From: Neisseria bacilliformis
GTDB taxonomy: Bacteria > Pseudomonadota > Gammaproteobacteria > Burkholderiales > Neisseriaceae
Length of the DNA: 64,000 nucleotides
Direction: 5' to 3'
NCBI RefSeq assembly: GCF_014055025.1
Contig: NZ_CP059571.1
Coordinates: 682,001 to 746,000 of the forward strand
Of this stretch, positions 41,270 to 49,360 are shown piece after piece (position 1 is the first letter of the stretch; each line of letters starts with the position of its first letter). Position numbers and translations under genes: made by a program. The notes beneath the pieces were generated by a model. The model did not search any database, had not been told where the DNA came from, and saw only the letters and a program-made list of their open reading frames with translations.

Positions 41270-41764
41270 ATGTGGCTAATCAAACACTGGAAACCCACCC
41301 TCGCCGCCCTCGCGCTGCTCGCCCTGTTTGGCGCATGGCAGTATGACCGCGCCCGCCAGTACACGCGCGGGCAGGCCGACAAAGCCGCCGAAATCAGCCT
41401 TGCGCTGGCGAAGGCGGCAAAAAAACAGGCCGAAGACACGTTAAACCAAGAACGGCAGGCGCAGCGCAAACTCCACGCCGCGCAGGCCGAAATCGAAAAG
41501 GAACGACAAGATGCCCAAACTGTTATCACTGATATGCGCCGCGAGCTTGACCGCCTGCGCCGCCACGCCGCAGAGCGCGCAGCACTGCCCGCAGCCGCCG
41601 TTTCCGCCCGTCCGTCTGACGGCGCGGACACTGCCGAAGGCTGGGTTTTACTCGGACAATGCGCGGAACGATATGCGGCAGTGGCAGAAACCGCCGACGA
41701 GCAGCGCAACGACCTTGCCGAATGGCGGGCATACGGCGAAGCCGTAGCGTCAACTGTACGATGA
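41270..41764 (+). CDS. rz: Rz-like i-spanin, 164 aa
   Basis: N-terminal membrane anchor (WLIKHWKPTLAALALLALFGAW) and a long coiled coil (KAAEISLALAKAAKKQAEDTLNQERQAQRKLHAAQAEIEKERQ). With the nested Rz1 it fuses inner and outer membranes at the end of lysis. Preceded by AAGGAG. Confidence 0.85.
   Translation: MWLIKHWKPTLAALALLALFGAWQYDRARQYTRGQADKAAEISLALAKAAKKQAEDTLNQERQAQRKLHAAQAEIEKERQDAQTVITDMRRELDRLRRHAAERAALPAAAVSARPSDGADTAEGWVLLGQCAERYAAVAETADEQRNDLAEWRAYGEAVASTVR
41511..41747 (+). CDS. rz1: Rz1-like o-spanin lipoprotein nested in Rz, 78 aa
   Basis: In the +1 frame inside rz: MPKLLSLICAASLTACAATP is a lipoprotein signal with lipobox LTAC; the mature part has the Pro-rich segment CPQPPFPPV usual in Rz1. 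Fully nested Rz1 is the lambda arrangement. Confidence 0.8.
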   Translation: MPKLLSLICAASLTACAATPQSAQHCPQPPFPPVRLTARTLPKAGFYSDNARNDMRQWQKPPTSSATTLPNGGHTAKP

Positions 41765-41781
41765 TTGCGTACAACTGAAAG

Positions 41782-41817
41782 CCTCGAACCGGAATTGCGC
41801 CGGTTCGGGGCTTTTTT
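41782..41817 (+). terminator. Strong terminator after spanins
   Basis: CCTCGAACCGG pairs with CCGGTTCGGGG (one G-T pair), loop AATTGCG, then TTTTTT. Ends the phage late operon. Confidence 0.9.
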
Positions 41818-41913
41818 CGTTTTCAGACGGCCTTTCCCTAATTTGGTATCTATTTTGGTATTTACACATACATACAAAATAAATTAATATAAATCATAAT
41901 AGTAAAATTAAAT

Positions 41914-41936
41914 TCTGCTTCCTCTTACTCCGCCAA
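41914..41936 (+). other. Candidate attR: tRNA 3'-end-like remnant
   Basis: TTCCTCTTACTCCGCCA ends in CTCCG-CCA as tRNA genes do and is followed within 10 bp by an intrinsic terminator (41941-41968). Upstream is 80 bp of AT-rich sequence after the last phage terminator. No full tRNA precedes it. Many prophages integrate in tRNA 3' ends and leave such a copy. Confidence 0.4.
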
Positions 41937-41940
41937 ACAC

Positions 41941-41968
41941 AAAGCCCCCGAGCAATCGGGGGCTTTTT
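41941..41968 (+). terminator. Terminator after tRNA-like end
   Basis: AAAGCCCCCGA pairs with TCGGGGGCTTT and continues in T. Probably the original terminator of the target tRNA gene. Confidence 0.8.
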
Positions 41969-42054
41969 GCTGTGCCGCCAAATCCTTCCGCCGCAGCAGA
42001 AAAGGCCGTCTGAAAAAACAAAATCCGTTTTTTCAGACGGCCTCTGCCGTTGCA

Positions 42055-42140
42055 GGCAGGGTATGCCGCCCCGAGGTAACGCACGCGGTTTGCGGGGCGC
42101 GGCGGATGCTTGGCCTGTTTGGAAAACAAAAGGCCGTCTG
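42055..42140 (+). repeat. GCAGGGTRTG repeat, copy 1
   Basis: Starts GCAGGGTATGCCGCCCCGAG, contains GCACGCGGTTTGCGG and ends GGATGCTTGGCCTGTTTGG then an uptake sequence. Related copies lie at 45173 and 45298, with fainter ones near 36116 and 63440. 41969-42612 holds only repeats and the hmbR leader; I see no gene. Confidence 0.6.
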
Positions 42141-42147
42141 AAAAAAT

Positions 42148-42321
42148 AGATTGAAACCTTTGCAAAACCTAAAATCAAACAAGAAACAGTAAATCTTCCG
42201 TCATTTCTGCGTAGGCGGGAATCTTGTCTGAACTTAAACAATAGATTGTTTTTACAATAATTTCTGAATATCAAACAAGATTCCCGCCTACGCGGGAATG
42301 ACGGCATTTCTTATTTTTCAG
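42148..42321 (+). repeat. 174-bp dRS3-containing repeat, left arm
   Basis: Nearly identical, in inverse orientation, to 45877-46051. Contains one degenerate and one perfect dRS3 (ATTCCCGCCTACGCGGGAAT at 42280-42299) around a 70-bp AT-rich core. Together the arms bracket hmbR. Confidence 0.75.
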
Positions 42322-42612
42322 ACGGCCTTTTCCGTTTCCCCCTTTACCTTTTCAGACGGCCTGCCACCTTGTCCGCCCCTGTGCGCGGCGCGGATGCAAC
42401 ATTCCGTTATTCCTTGTAAAAAAATATTTGCAGGACGTAATACTTTCGCAGATAATCCGCTTTCTTAAATAATAACGAACACAATTACAAAAGGAGAAGC
42501 CTGCCGTTTGCGCAGGCCGGATTTTTCAAACTGCGCCAAACAGCCCGCGCACGCTTCCCGCCGTGCGCGCAAGTGTTGAGGCCGACAATCATTCAGTTAA
42601 CAAGGAAGCCCC

Positions 42613-45057
42613 ATGAAGCACAACAAACTCACACCGATTGCCCTCACCGTCGGCCTGCTGTTCAGCGGCACGCTCTACGCCGCCGACGCGGCAGAGGGTG
42701 CGGCCAACCCCGCCGAACAAAGCGGCACGCTCGAACAGGTCAAAGTAAAAGGCCGCCGCAACACGCCCGCTGCCGTCGAAAAGGTTAATGCCGAAACCAT
42801 TCAGGATCAGATGATCCGCGACAACAAAGATTTGGTGCGCTATTCGCCCGATGTGGGTGTGGCCGACCAAGGCCGCCACCAAAAAGGCTTTGCCATACGC
42901 GGCGTGGAAGACAACCGTGTCGGCATCAGCATTGACGGTGTGGCTCTGCCCGATTCGGAAGAAAACTCGCTCTACAAACGCTATGGCAACTTGAATACTT
43001 CACGACAAAGCATTGATCCCGAACTTGCCCGTACCATTGAAATTGTCAAAGGTGCAGATTCGTTCAATCAAGGCAGCGGAAATTTAGGGGGGGGGGTTAA
43101 TTACCGCACACTTGCCGCCGCCGACATCGTGCAGCCCGATAACAAGTTGGGTTTTCTGCTTCGCAGCGGCTTTGCCAGCAAAAATCGGGAATGGGTCAAT
43201 ACCTTGGGAACGGGTTATCAGGGAGAGAAAGCCGAAGCCGTGCTTCTGTATTCGCAAAGGCGCGGGCATGAGATGAAAAGCGCGGGTGGGTTTACTCTTC
43301 CCGAAGATAGATGGCAAACCCGCGAATACGGCTACGGCAGACAGATTCCCGACGCGGCCAAGCATAAAAACCACAGTTTCCTTGCCAAATGGGCATGGCG
43401 TTTCAACGACAGCCACCGCGCGGGCGTGTCGTTGAGCGGACAGCAGGGCAGCAATTACATCATCGAAGATTCAGCGGTTTCTTCTAATAGCAGATGGAGG
43501 GAATCGGATGACCGTTTCAAACGCCGTACGTGGAACGCTTTCTACGAATTTACTCCCGATTCCGAATGGCTGGCTTTGATTAAAGCAGACTTGGATTATC
43601 AGAAAGCGGTTTCGTCTGCATATAACTACGAAGGTACGCGTGATCATTATGATTGGCTGGGTCGATTCGAGCCAGGAGAGCCTAGCGATGACAATATCCG
43701 TATTTTTACTACTAGGTTGAAACGCCTGTCTCTGCGGGCAGATACTCAGCCGTTGAGTTTATTGAAAACACAGCATACGTTTTCTTTAAAAGCTGCCGTT
43801 TCTCGCAAGGACTTTGATATTTTGCATAGGGATAGGATTTTTTATTATTGGAACACCCCAAAAGAATGGGGTCCGTATACCGAAGAAACTATGATGTATC
43901 CAACAAGAACAGTGCAGTATAATTTTTCTTTGCATGATCGGATTGTTTTTAATAATGTTTTTTCGGGATATGCAGGAATTAGATATGACCATACCAAGGT
44001 CAGCCCCCAAGGTAACCCTGTATTGGATCATTTAAACAAATCCAATCCATACTCTCGTCTTGTACCTTATCTGAACGGATTACTGTGCCGAAATTGTTAC
44101 TATCCCAAACCAGCCGACAGTACTTTCAAAGGATGGAGCTGGGTAGCGGGTGCGGATGCGAAGTTGAATGACGCATGGCAACTGGGTTACAGCATCGGAA
44201 CGGGCTTCCGCGTACCAAATGCTTCGGAAATGTATTTTGACTATCGCGACAATGCGGCGGGCGCATGGTTGTCTAATCCCAACCTGAAAGCCGAACGCAG
44301 TTTGACGCAAAACCTCAAACTGACAGGCAGTGGTAAAGCAGGCAATTTGGACGTGAATCTGCACCATACCCGCTATAAAGATTTTCTGTATGAGCAGGAA
44401 ACATTGGTGCAGGAAGACAATCCGCTCTATCCATGGAGTCCTAATCCTTACCGCTACAAACCCGTCCAGCAAATGCAGAATATGGACAAGGCCAAAATCT
44501 ACGGCATCGAGATGACAGGCCGTCTGAATTTAAACAGCTTCACGCCGATTCCCGAGGGTTGGAAACTGTTCGGCACGCTTGGTTACAGCAGGGGAAATTT
44601 GTCGGGGGACGCGGATTTGCTGTCCATCCAGCCGTTTAAAACCGTTGTCGGCATCGATTACGAGCAGCCCGCAGGCAAATGGGGTGTGTTTACCCGCCTG
44701 ACCCATCAGGGCGCGAAACACGCAGGCGATGCGAAATACAAAAACTGCAACGGCGAAAGGCGCGACGAAGGCGTATGCACTTATGACACATGGCCGCATC
44801 TGAACAAATCGGCTTGGATATTCGATATGTTCGGCTATTACAAACCGACCAAAACCCTGACTTTCCGTGCCGGTGTGTACAACCTGTTCGACCGCAAATA
44901 CCACACATGGGACAGTCTGCGCGGTCTGAATATCACTGGTGGTTTGGTCAACTCCGTCGGTAGAGACCCAAATCGTACTTATGGCGGCTATCCCGGCCTC
45001 GAACGCTTCTACGCGCCCGGCCGCAACTACGCCGTGTCGCTGGAATGGAAATTCTGA
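42613..45057 (+). CDS. hmbR: Haemoglobin receptor HmbR, TonB-dependent, 814 aa
   Basis: AAGGAAG precedes the ATG. Signal peptide (1-23), then TonB-box/plug (LEQVKVKGRRNT, KGFAIRGVEDNRVGISIDGVALP, EIVKGADSFNQGSGNLGGGVNYRT) and a beta-barrel ending in SLEWKF with terminal Phe. It binds haemoglobin and imports haem; HemO encoded nearby opens the ring. A run of ten G at 43087-43096 lies at the GGGV position where meningococcal hmbR has its phase-variable tract; here the frame is intact, so the gene is ON. Confidence 0.9.
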   Translation: MKHNKLTPIALTVGLLFSGTLYAADAAEGAANPAEQSGTLEQVKVKGRRNTPAAVEKVNAETIQDQMIRDNKDLVRYSPDVGVADQGRHQKGFAIRGVEDNRVGISIDGVALPDSEENSLYKRYGNLNTSRQSIDPELARTIEIVKGADSFNQGSGNLGGGVNYRTLAAADIVQPDNKLGFLLRSGFASKNREWVNTLGTGYQGEKAEAVLLYSQRRGHEMKSAGGFTLPEDRWQTREYGYGRQIPDAAKHKNHSFLAKWAWRFNDSHRAGVSLSGQQGSNYIIEDSAVSSNSRWRESDDRFKRRTWNAFYEFTPDSEWLALIKADLDYQKAVSSAYNYEGTRDHYDWLGRFEPGEPSDDNIRIFTTRLKRLSLRADTQPLSLLKTQHTFSLKAAVSRKDFDILHRDRIFYYWNTPKEWGPYTEETMMYPTRTVQYNFSLHDRIVFNNVFSGYAGIRYDHTKVSPQGNPVLDHLNKSNPYSRLVPYLNGLLCRNCYYPKPADSTFKGWSWVAGADAKLNDAWQLGYSIGTGFRVPNASEMYFDYRDNAAGAWLSNPNLKAERSLTQNLKLTGSGKAGNLDVNLHHTRYKDFLYEQETLVQEDNPLYPWSPNPYRYKPVQQMQNMDKAKIYGIEMTGRLNLNSFTPIPEGWKLFGTLGYSRGNLSGDADLLSIQPFKTVVGIDYEQPAGKWGVFTRLTHQGAKHAGDAKYKNCNGERRDEGVCTYDTWPHLNKSAWIFDMFGYYKPTKTLTFRAGVYNLFDRKYHTWDSLRGLNITGGLVNSVGRDPNRTYGGYPGLERFYAPGRNYAVSLEWKF
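43087..43096 (+). repeat. Poly-G tract (G10) in hmbR
   Basis: Ten consecutive G within codons for LGGGV. Slippage by one or two bases would shift the frame and stop translation early, switching the receptor off. Confidence 0.85.
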
Positions 45058-45172
45058 CCGCCAAGCATCAGGCGGCCGGATAAACGGCGTTTTCAGACGG
45101 CCTCCGCCTGTATGCAGAGGCCGTTCCCGCCTACGCGAGAATGACGTTGCTGAAAAACCATGCCGAACCTAA

Positions 45173-45258
45173 GGTAGGGTGTGTCGCCCCACGGCGACGC
45201 ACGCGGTTTGGGTGTGGCGGCGGATGTTTGGTTTGTTTGAAAACGGAAGGCCGTCTGA
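45173..45258 (+). repeat. GTAGGGTGTG repeat, copy 2
   Basis: GTAGGGTGTGTCGCCCCACG...CACGCGGTTTGGG...GGATGTTTGGTTTGTTTG, then an uptake-sequence pair. 45058-45511 contains this and the next copy, uptake sequences and a degenerate dRS3 near 45126, but no gene. Confidence 0.6.
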
Positions 45259-45297
45259 AACCGTAAAACAGTTTTTCAGACGGCCTTTTACTGCTTA

Positions 45298-45382
45298 TGT
45301 AGGGTGTGCCGCCCCAAGGCGGCGTATGCGGTTTACGGCAGGCGGCGGATGCTTGGCTTGTTTGGGAAACGGGAGGTCGCCT
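45298..45382 (+). repeat. GTAGGGTGTG repeat, copy 3
   Basis: Third copy of the repeat (GTAGGGTGTGCCGCCCCAAG ... GGATGCTTGGCTTGTTTGG), 125 bp after copy 2 and in the same orientation. Confidence 0.6.
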
Positions 45383-45511
45383 GAAAAACAGGTTTGGAGT
45401 GTTGCTTCACCGCCGCCGCATTTTCAGACGGCCTTTTGTTGGTTTAAACGGCGGAGAACGCGTGCGTCGCGGTGCGTAGGCATTGGCGCGGAATCAAAAT
45501 GATGCCGCCGT

Positions 45512-45826
45512 TCAGCGGATATGCAGCTCGGGCGTTTTGCCGGTTTTCACAATCATGGCAAACAGCGCGTCCAGCGTGAACTTTTCGGTTTTGCCGTTGA
45601 CCGCGTCGGAAACGCGCGGGCGGCTCACGCCCAAAATTTCGGCGGCTTGTGCCTGTTTCAGCCCGTTTTCGGCAATCCAGCCGCCAATCGCGGCAGCGGC
45701 GGCTTCTTTGGCGGCAATCAGCGCGCTGCTGTGGGCTTTGAGCTCGGCGGCTTCTGCGGGGGCGAAACCCAAATCGGCGAACACATTGCCGTCGGCTGGG
45801 GTGATATGGGTGGTTTTACTGTTCAT
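45512..45826 (-). CDS. Orphan XRE-family antitoxin-like regulator, 104 aa
   Basis: ATG at 45824-45826 follows AGGAG. C-terminal helix-turn-helix (KQAQAAEILGVSRPRVSDAVNGKTEKFTLDALFAMIVKTGKTPELHI) of the XF1863-type antitoxin group, which usually pairs with a RelE/HigB toxin. Here no toxin gene is present; the upstream side is occupied by the 174-bp repeat, which may have replaced it. Confidence 0.7.
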   Translation of the reverse strand: MNSKTTHITPADGNVFADLGFAPAEAAELKAHSSALIAAKEAAAAAIGGWIAENGLKQAQAAEILGVSRPRVSDAVNGKTEKFTLDALFAMIVKTGKTPELHIR

Positions 45827-45876
45827 TTTCAAGCTCCTGTATCAATCTGAAACCTTTGTAAAACCCTAAAAGGCTG

Positions 45877-46051
45877 CCTGAAAAATAAGAAATGCCGTCA
45901 TTCCCGCGCAGGCGGGAATCTTGTTTGATATTCATAAATGATTGAAAAAAAATCTATTGTTTAAGTTTAGGTAAGATTCCCGCCTACGCGGGAATGACGG
46001 AGGATTTACTATTTTTTGTTTGATTTTAGGTTTTGCAAAGGTTTCAATCTG
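45877..46051 (-). repeat. 174-bp dRS3-containing repeat, right arm
   Basis: Inverse copy of 42148-42321. Two perfect dRS3 units at 45899-45918 and 45977-45996 flank the AT-rich core. 46052-46375 beyond it holds the hemO leader with a -10-like CATAAT near 46243; no gene seen. Confidence 0.75.
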
Positions 46052-46375
46052 TATAACTATGCCCGAACAGTTCGCTGTTCGTGTATCGGATTTTATACAT
46101 CCGAACGGACAACGGGCAATCCGTCAGGTCGTCTGAAAACCGCCCGTCCGCTCCTCGCTTCACGCTTTTGTGATACTGAAAAAACGTGAAGTTTCAATGT
46201 CTTGAAATTAGAAAATATTTGCTTTTGCGGATTTTGTCGGGCATAATCGCCGCACTTTGCAGATAAACGTTTGCATTACTGCCGTTTTGGCTGCAATACG
46301 TCTTTTTTGTGCTTTTCAGACGGCCTCCCGCCGCCGGAAAGCCTGTTCCAACACCCGTTTAAACAAGGAAACATT

Positions 46376-47005
46376 ATGAGCAGCGACACCCAAAACGAAC
46401 TGAGCTTTGCCAAAAAACTGAAAGAGCAGACCACCACCGTGCACGACAGCGTGGACAATCTGGTGATGTCGGTCGAGCCGTTCGCGAATAACGAAAACTA
46501 CATCAAGTTCTTGAAACTGCAATCGGTTTTCCATAAAGCCGTGGATCATATCTACAAAGACGCCGCCTTGAACAAGGCCATTCCCGAGCTGGAATACATG
46601 GCGCGTTATGATGCGGTGGTGAAGGATTTGGCTGATTTGGGCGAGCAGCCCTACGCCTATGATAAAGAGCTGCCGCACGAGACCGGCAACAAGGCCATCG
46701 GCTGGCTCTACTGCGCCGAAGGCTCGAATCTGGGCGCGGCGTTTCTGTTCAAACACGCGAAAAAACTGGATTTTGACGGCGAAAACGGCGCGCGCCACCT
46801 CGCCCCGCACCCCGACGGCCGTGGCAAACACTGGCGCGCTTTCGTCGAGCTTTTGAACGCGCTGCCGCTGGACGAAGCCGCGCAGGCGGAGGCCATCCAG
46901 GGCGCGAAAGAGGCGTTTGCCTTTTATAAAGTCGTGCTGCGCGAAACCTTCGGCCTGCCCGCCAACGCCGAAGCTCCCGCCGGTATGCAGGCGCACCGTC
47001 ATTAA
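46376..47005 (+). CDS. hemO: Haem oxygenase HemO, 209 aa
   Basis: ATG 46376 after AAGGAAA. Proximal His in TTTVHDSVD (about residue 23) and distal-helix motif GWLYCAEGSNLGAAFLFKHAKKL match neisserial HemO, and the length is the same (about 210). Cleaves haem to biliverdin, CO and iron in the cytoplasm. Works with HmbR encoded just upstream; in meningococcus the two genes are also neighbours. Confidence 0.95.
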   Translation: MSSDTQNELSFAKKLKEQTTTVHDSVDNLVMSVEPFANNENYIKFLKLQSVFHKAVDHIYKDAALNKAIPELEYMARYDAVVKDLADLGEQPYAYDKELPHETGNKAIGWLYCAEGSNLGAAFLFKHAKKLDFDGENGARHLAPHPDGRGKHWRAFVELLNALPLDEAAQAEAIQGAKEAFAFYKVVLRETFGLPANAEAPAGMQAHRH

Positions 47006-47029
47006 ATTACCGGTGTAAAAAAGGCATTG

Positions 47030-47072
47030 AGGCCGTCTGAAAATCTGTAAAACAGGTTTTCAGACGGCCTTT
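47030..47072. terminator. Uptake-sequence terminator after hemO
   Basis: AGGCCGTCTGAAAAT and its inverse (TTTTCAGACGGCCT) flank a short loop and end in TTTTG. Serves hemO and, on the other strand, the hydrolase gene. Confidence 0.75.
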
Positions 47073-47147
47073 TGTTTGGCGGCAGGGTATGCGTGTGTTG
47101 CTTCGGGTGATGTGTTTTTTATCGGATATATGTGATGAAACAAACGC

Positions 47148-48518
47148 TTATCGGTATTTCGTCGTGTCCTCCGCCGCTTCCAGCCACAGTCTTACCGTTT
47201 TGCCTTTGACAAAATCGGCGTTGCCTTCAAACGTGCGTTTTTCGCAGACCATGCGGTAGTCGCGCTCTTGGATGTTGCCGTTGTTTTGGTGGCGGGTGGG
47301 GTGGGCTTGGCATTTACCTGCGTTGGCGAATTTGGCGTGCAGGTCTTTCAGACGGCCTTTGGGCACGGCGGGGTGCGGTTTGCCTTGTTTGATAAGCAGT
47401 ACGACGCGCTCGAAGTCGCGGGTTAGGGCGGGGTGTTGGTCGGCGATGGGGGCGTGGCTTTTTTGGTAGCGCGGGTTGGTGCGTGCGGCGATGCCTTCGA
47501 TGATGGCTTCGGTATCTACGCCTGCCAAATTGGTTAACACGACAATATCGGTGTGGTCGCCTTCGTAGCGGCGCAGCTCGGTGCTGAAGCCCTGCCATGC
47601 GCCGGGGTGGCCGCTCATGGGGCTGCCGTCGGGGGCGGGCACGAGCGACCAGCCGAAGCCGTAGGGGTAGGTATCGCCGTTGTTCAGGCGGGCGGGGGTG
47701 AAGATTTCGCGCCAGCTTTCGGGCTTGAGGATTTGGCGGGCTTCTACGGCGGCGAGCCAGCGGCGGTAGTCGTTGAGCGAGAGGTAGAGCGAGCCGTCGG
47801 CGGTTTGGTTGTGGTAGGGGGCGACCCATTCTTGGTTTTTCAGGCTGCCGTCGGCGTCGTCCAGCTCATAGCCTGCGGCGCGGTGGGGAACGATGTCGCG
47901 CTCGCTGATGACGCGGGCGGAAGTCATGCCCAGCGGTTGAAACACGCGCGTTTGCAGGATTTCGCCGTAGTGTTTGCCGGAGACGCGGGTGATGACGGCG
48001 CCGAGGACGGCGTAGCCGTTGTTGCTGTATGCCCAGCGGCTGCCGGCTTTGAATTGCAGCGGGGCGGCGTAGATGCGGCGCAGCATTTGTTTTTCGCTGC
48101 TGTTTTGCTGCCAGTCGGTTTCGGTGTTGCCGATGCCGCCGGTGTGGTTGAGCAGGTGGCGGATGGTGACGGGTTGCCAGCTTTTGGGGGCTTCGGGCAG
48201 GTAGGCGCGCACGGATTGGTCAAGGCGGATTTTGCCGTCTTCTACCAGCAGCATCACGGCGGCGGCGGCAAACATTTTGCCGATGGAGGCCGTCTGAAAC
48301 ACGGTGTCGGCGGACACGGGGATTTGGTGTTCGACATTCGCCAGCCCGTAGCCTTGCTGTTTGACGGTTTCGCCGTTGCGGTAGATGCCCAGCGCGATGC
48401 CGGGGATTTTTTGGCGGGCAAGCTCGGCTTGGGCGAAGTCGTCTATGGGGTCGGCAAGGGCGGGGAGGGATAGGGCGAGGAGCAGGGGGAGGAGGGTTTT
48501 TTTCATGGGAGATTGCAT
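47148..48518 (-). CDS. Periplasmic serine hydrolase, beta-lactamase/class C family, 456 aa
   Basis: Signal peptide (MKKTLLPLLLALSLPALA; start may be 48506). SxxK in TASIGKMF, YxN in YSNNGY and HxG in SGHPGAW are the class C/penicillin-binding fold catalytic motifs. The last 90 residues after DHTDIVVLTN are an extra domain with several charged and Cys-containing strands. Could be a D,D-peptidase, esterase or Flp-like peptidase; substrate unknown. Stands alone, leftward. Confidence 0.8.
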   Translation of the reverse strand: MQSPMKKTLLPLLLALSLPALADPIDDFAQAELARQKIPGIALGIYRNGETVKQQGYGLANVEHQIPVSADTVFQTASIGKMFAAAAVMLLVEDGKIRLDQSVRAYLPEAPKSWQPVTIRHLLNHTGGIGNTETDWQQNSSEKQMLRRIYAAPLQFKAGSRWAYSNNGYAVLGAVITRVSGKHYGEILQTRVFQPLGMTSARVISERDIVPHRAAGYELDDADGSLKNQEWVAPYHNQTADGSLYLSLNDYRRWLAAVEARQILKPESWREIFTPARLNNGDTYPYGFGWSLVPAPDGSPMSGHPGAWQGFSTELRRYEGDHTDIVVLTNLAGVDTEAIIEGIAARTNPRYQKSHAPIADQHPALTRDFERVVLLIKQGKPHPAVPKGRLKDLHAKFANAGKCQAHPTRHQNNGNIQERDYRMVCEKRTFEGNADFVKGKTVRLWLEAAEDTTKYR

Positions 48519-48599
48519 TTGGGAAAGGTGGGGTGGGGTTTCAGGCTGGCTTTTGGGCTTTTTCAGACGGCATCAGGGCAGCCTGAAAGCGGGGTGCGG

Positions 48600-48669
48600 T
48601 AGGTCGGGCATTTATGCTCGACAAATGGAACACAAACGGGAGCGCGTCGGGCATGAATGCCCGACCTAC
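48600..48669. repeat. Palindromic REP-like element, copy 1
   Basis: TAGGTCGGGCATTTATGCTC, a 25-bp centre with GGAACACAAACGGGAGC, then GTCGGGCATGAATGCCCGACCTAC. Both ends carry the same inverted motif. A second copy lies at 49044. Confidence 0.65.
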
Positions 48670-48902
48670 GCGGCTATATCGGCGTAAGCGGCTTTGAAGT
48701 CGGCCGAGGCTTTGCCGCTGCGGGCGGCTTCGGCGATGTATCCGGCCGGTTTGTCAAACGCGCTTGTGTCCGCGCCTTGCGGCAGGGGTTGGTCTGCCCA
48801 TTCGGAGACGATGCGGTGTGCCGCGTCGAAGCCGTCGGGCAGCATGGCCTGCGGGTCGGGGAAGTTTTGCGGATTCCAGAGGTAGACGGGGTTGAGGGAC
48901 AT
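48666..48902 (-). CDS. Conserved neisserial hypothetical, 78 aa
   Basis: GAAAGG precedes the ATG at 48900-48902. MSLNPVYLWNPQNFPDPQAMLPDGFDAAHRIVSEW is a soluble, Pro/Asp-rich sequence; the C-terminal half is Ala-rich helix. No domain recognised. Its stop lies within the REP-like element. Confidence 0.6.
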   Translation of the reverse strand: MSLNPVYLWNPQNFPDPQAMLPDGFDAAHRIVSEWADQPLPQGADTSAFDKPAGYIAEAARSGKASADFKAAYADIAA

Positions 48903-49043
48903 GGGTTTGCCTTTCTTTCGGTGGTTTTAAAAGCGGGGGTCGGGCGGGGGATGCGGAAAGCGGGCGAAAGCCCGCCCCTTCAATGCTTATTTACCACACA
49001 AGGGGCTTAGGAAGCAAAGGCGGTTGGAAAGCAGGTTTTGCAG

Positions 49044-49115
49044 TAGGTTGGGCATTGATGCCCGACAAAATGGAACACAAACGGGAATGCGTCGGGCATG
49101 AATGCCCGACCTACG
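49044..49115. repeat. Palindromic REP-like element, copy 2
   Basis: Close copy of 48600-48669 (TAGGTTGGGCATTGATGCCC ... ATGCCCGACCTACG). The stretch 48903-49360 holds this, hairpins around GGGTTGAGACCCAAC and uptake sequences; no gene seen. Confidence 0.65.
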
Positions 49116-49360
49116 GGGCTGGTTTTGTTTTCAGGCTGCTTTGATGTCGTCTGAAAGGCCAAAGTAACTTGGGTTGAGACCCAACAACCGTGCAACCCGC
49201 CAATATTGGGTTTGCAACCCAAGCTGTCCTCTGCGCTTTCAGACGGTCTTTGAGGCCGTCTGAAAAATGGGGTCTCGGCGGGCGGGTGTGTTGTGTGAAA
49301 AGGCCGTCTGAAAATGCCGTTTTGCGGTTTTCAGACGGCCTCTGCCGTTGGTTATGGGGT

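Noticed and set aside
42148-46051. A composite transposon around hmbR
   Set aside because: The inverted repeats look like terminal repeats, but there is no transposase and no target duplication that I can see; their dRS3 content explains them as neisserial repeats.
47553-48473. 306-codon plus-strand frame
   Set aside because: Antisense to the serine hydrolase, which has clear catalytic motifs and a signal peptide.
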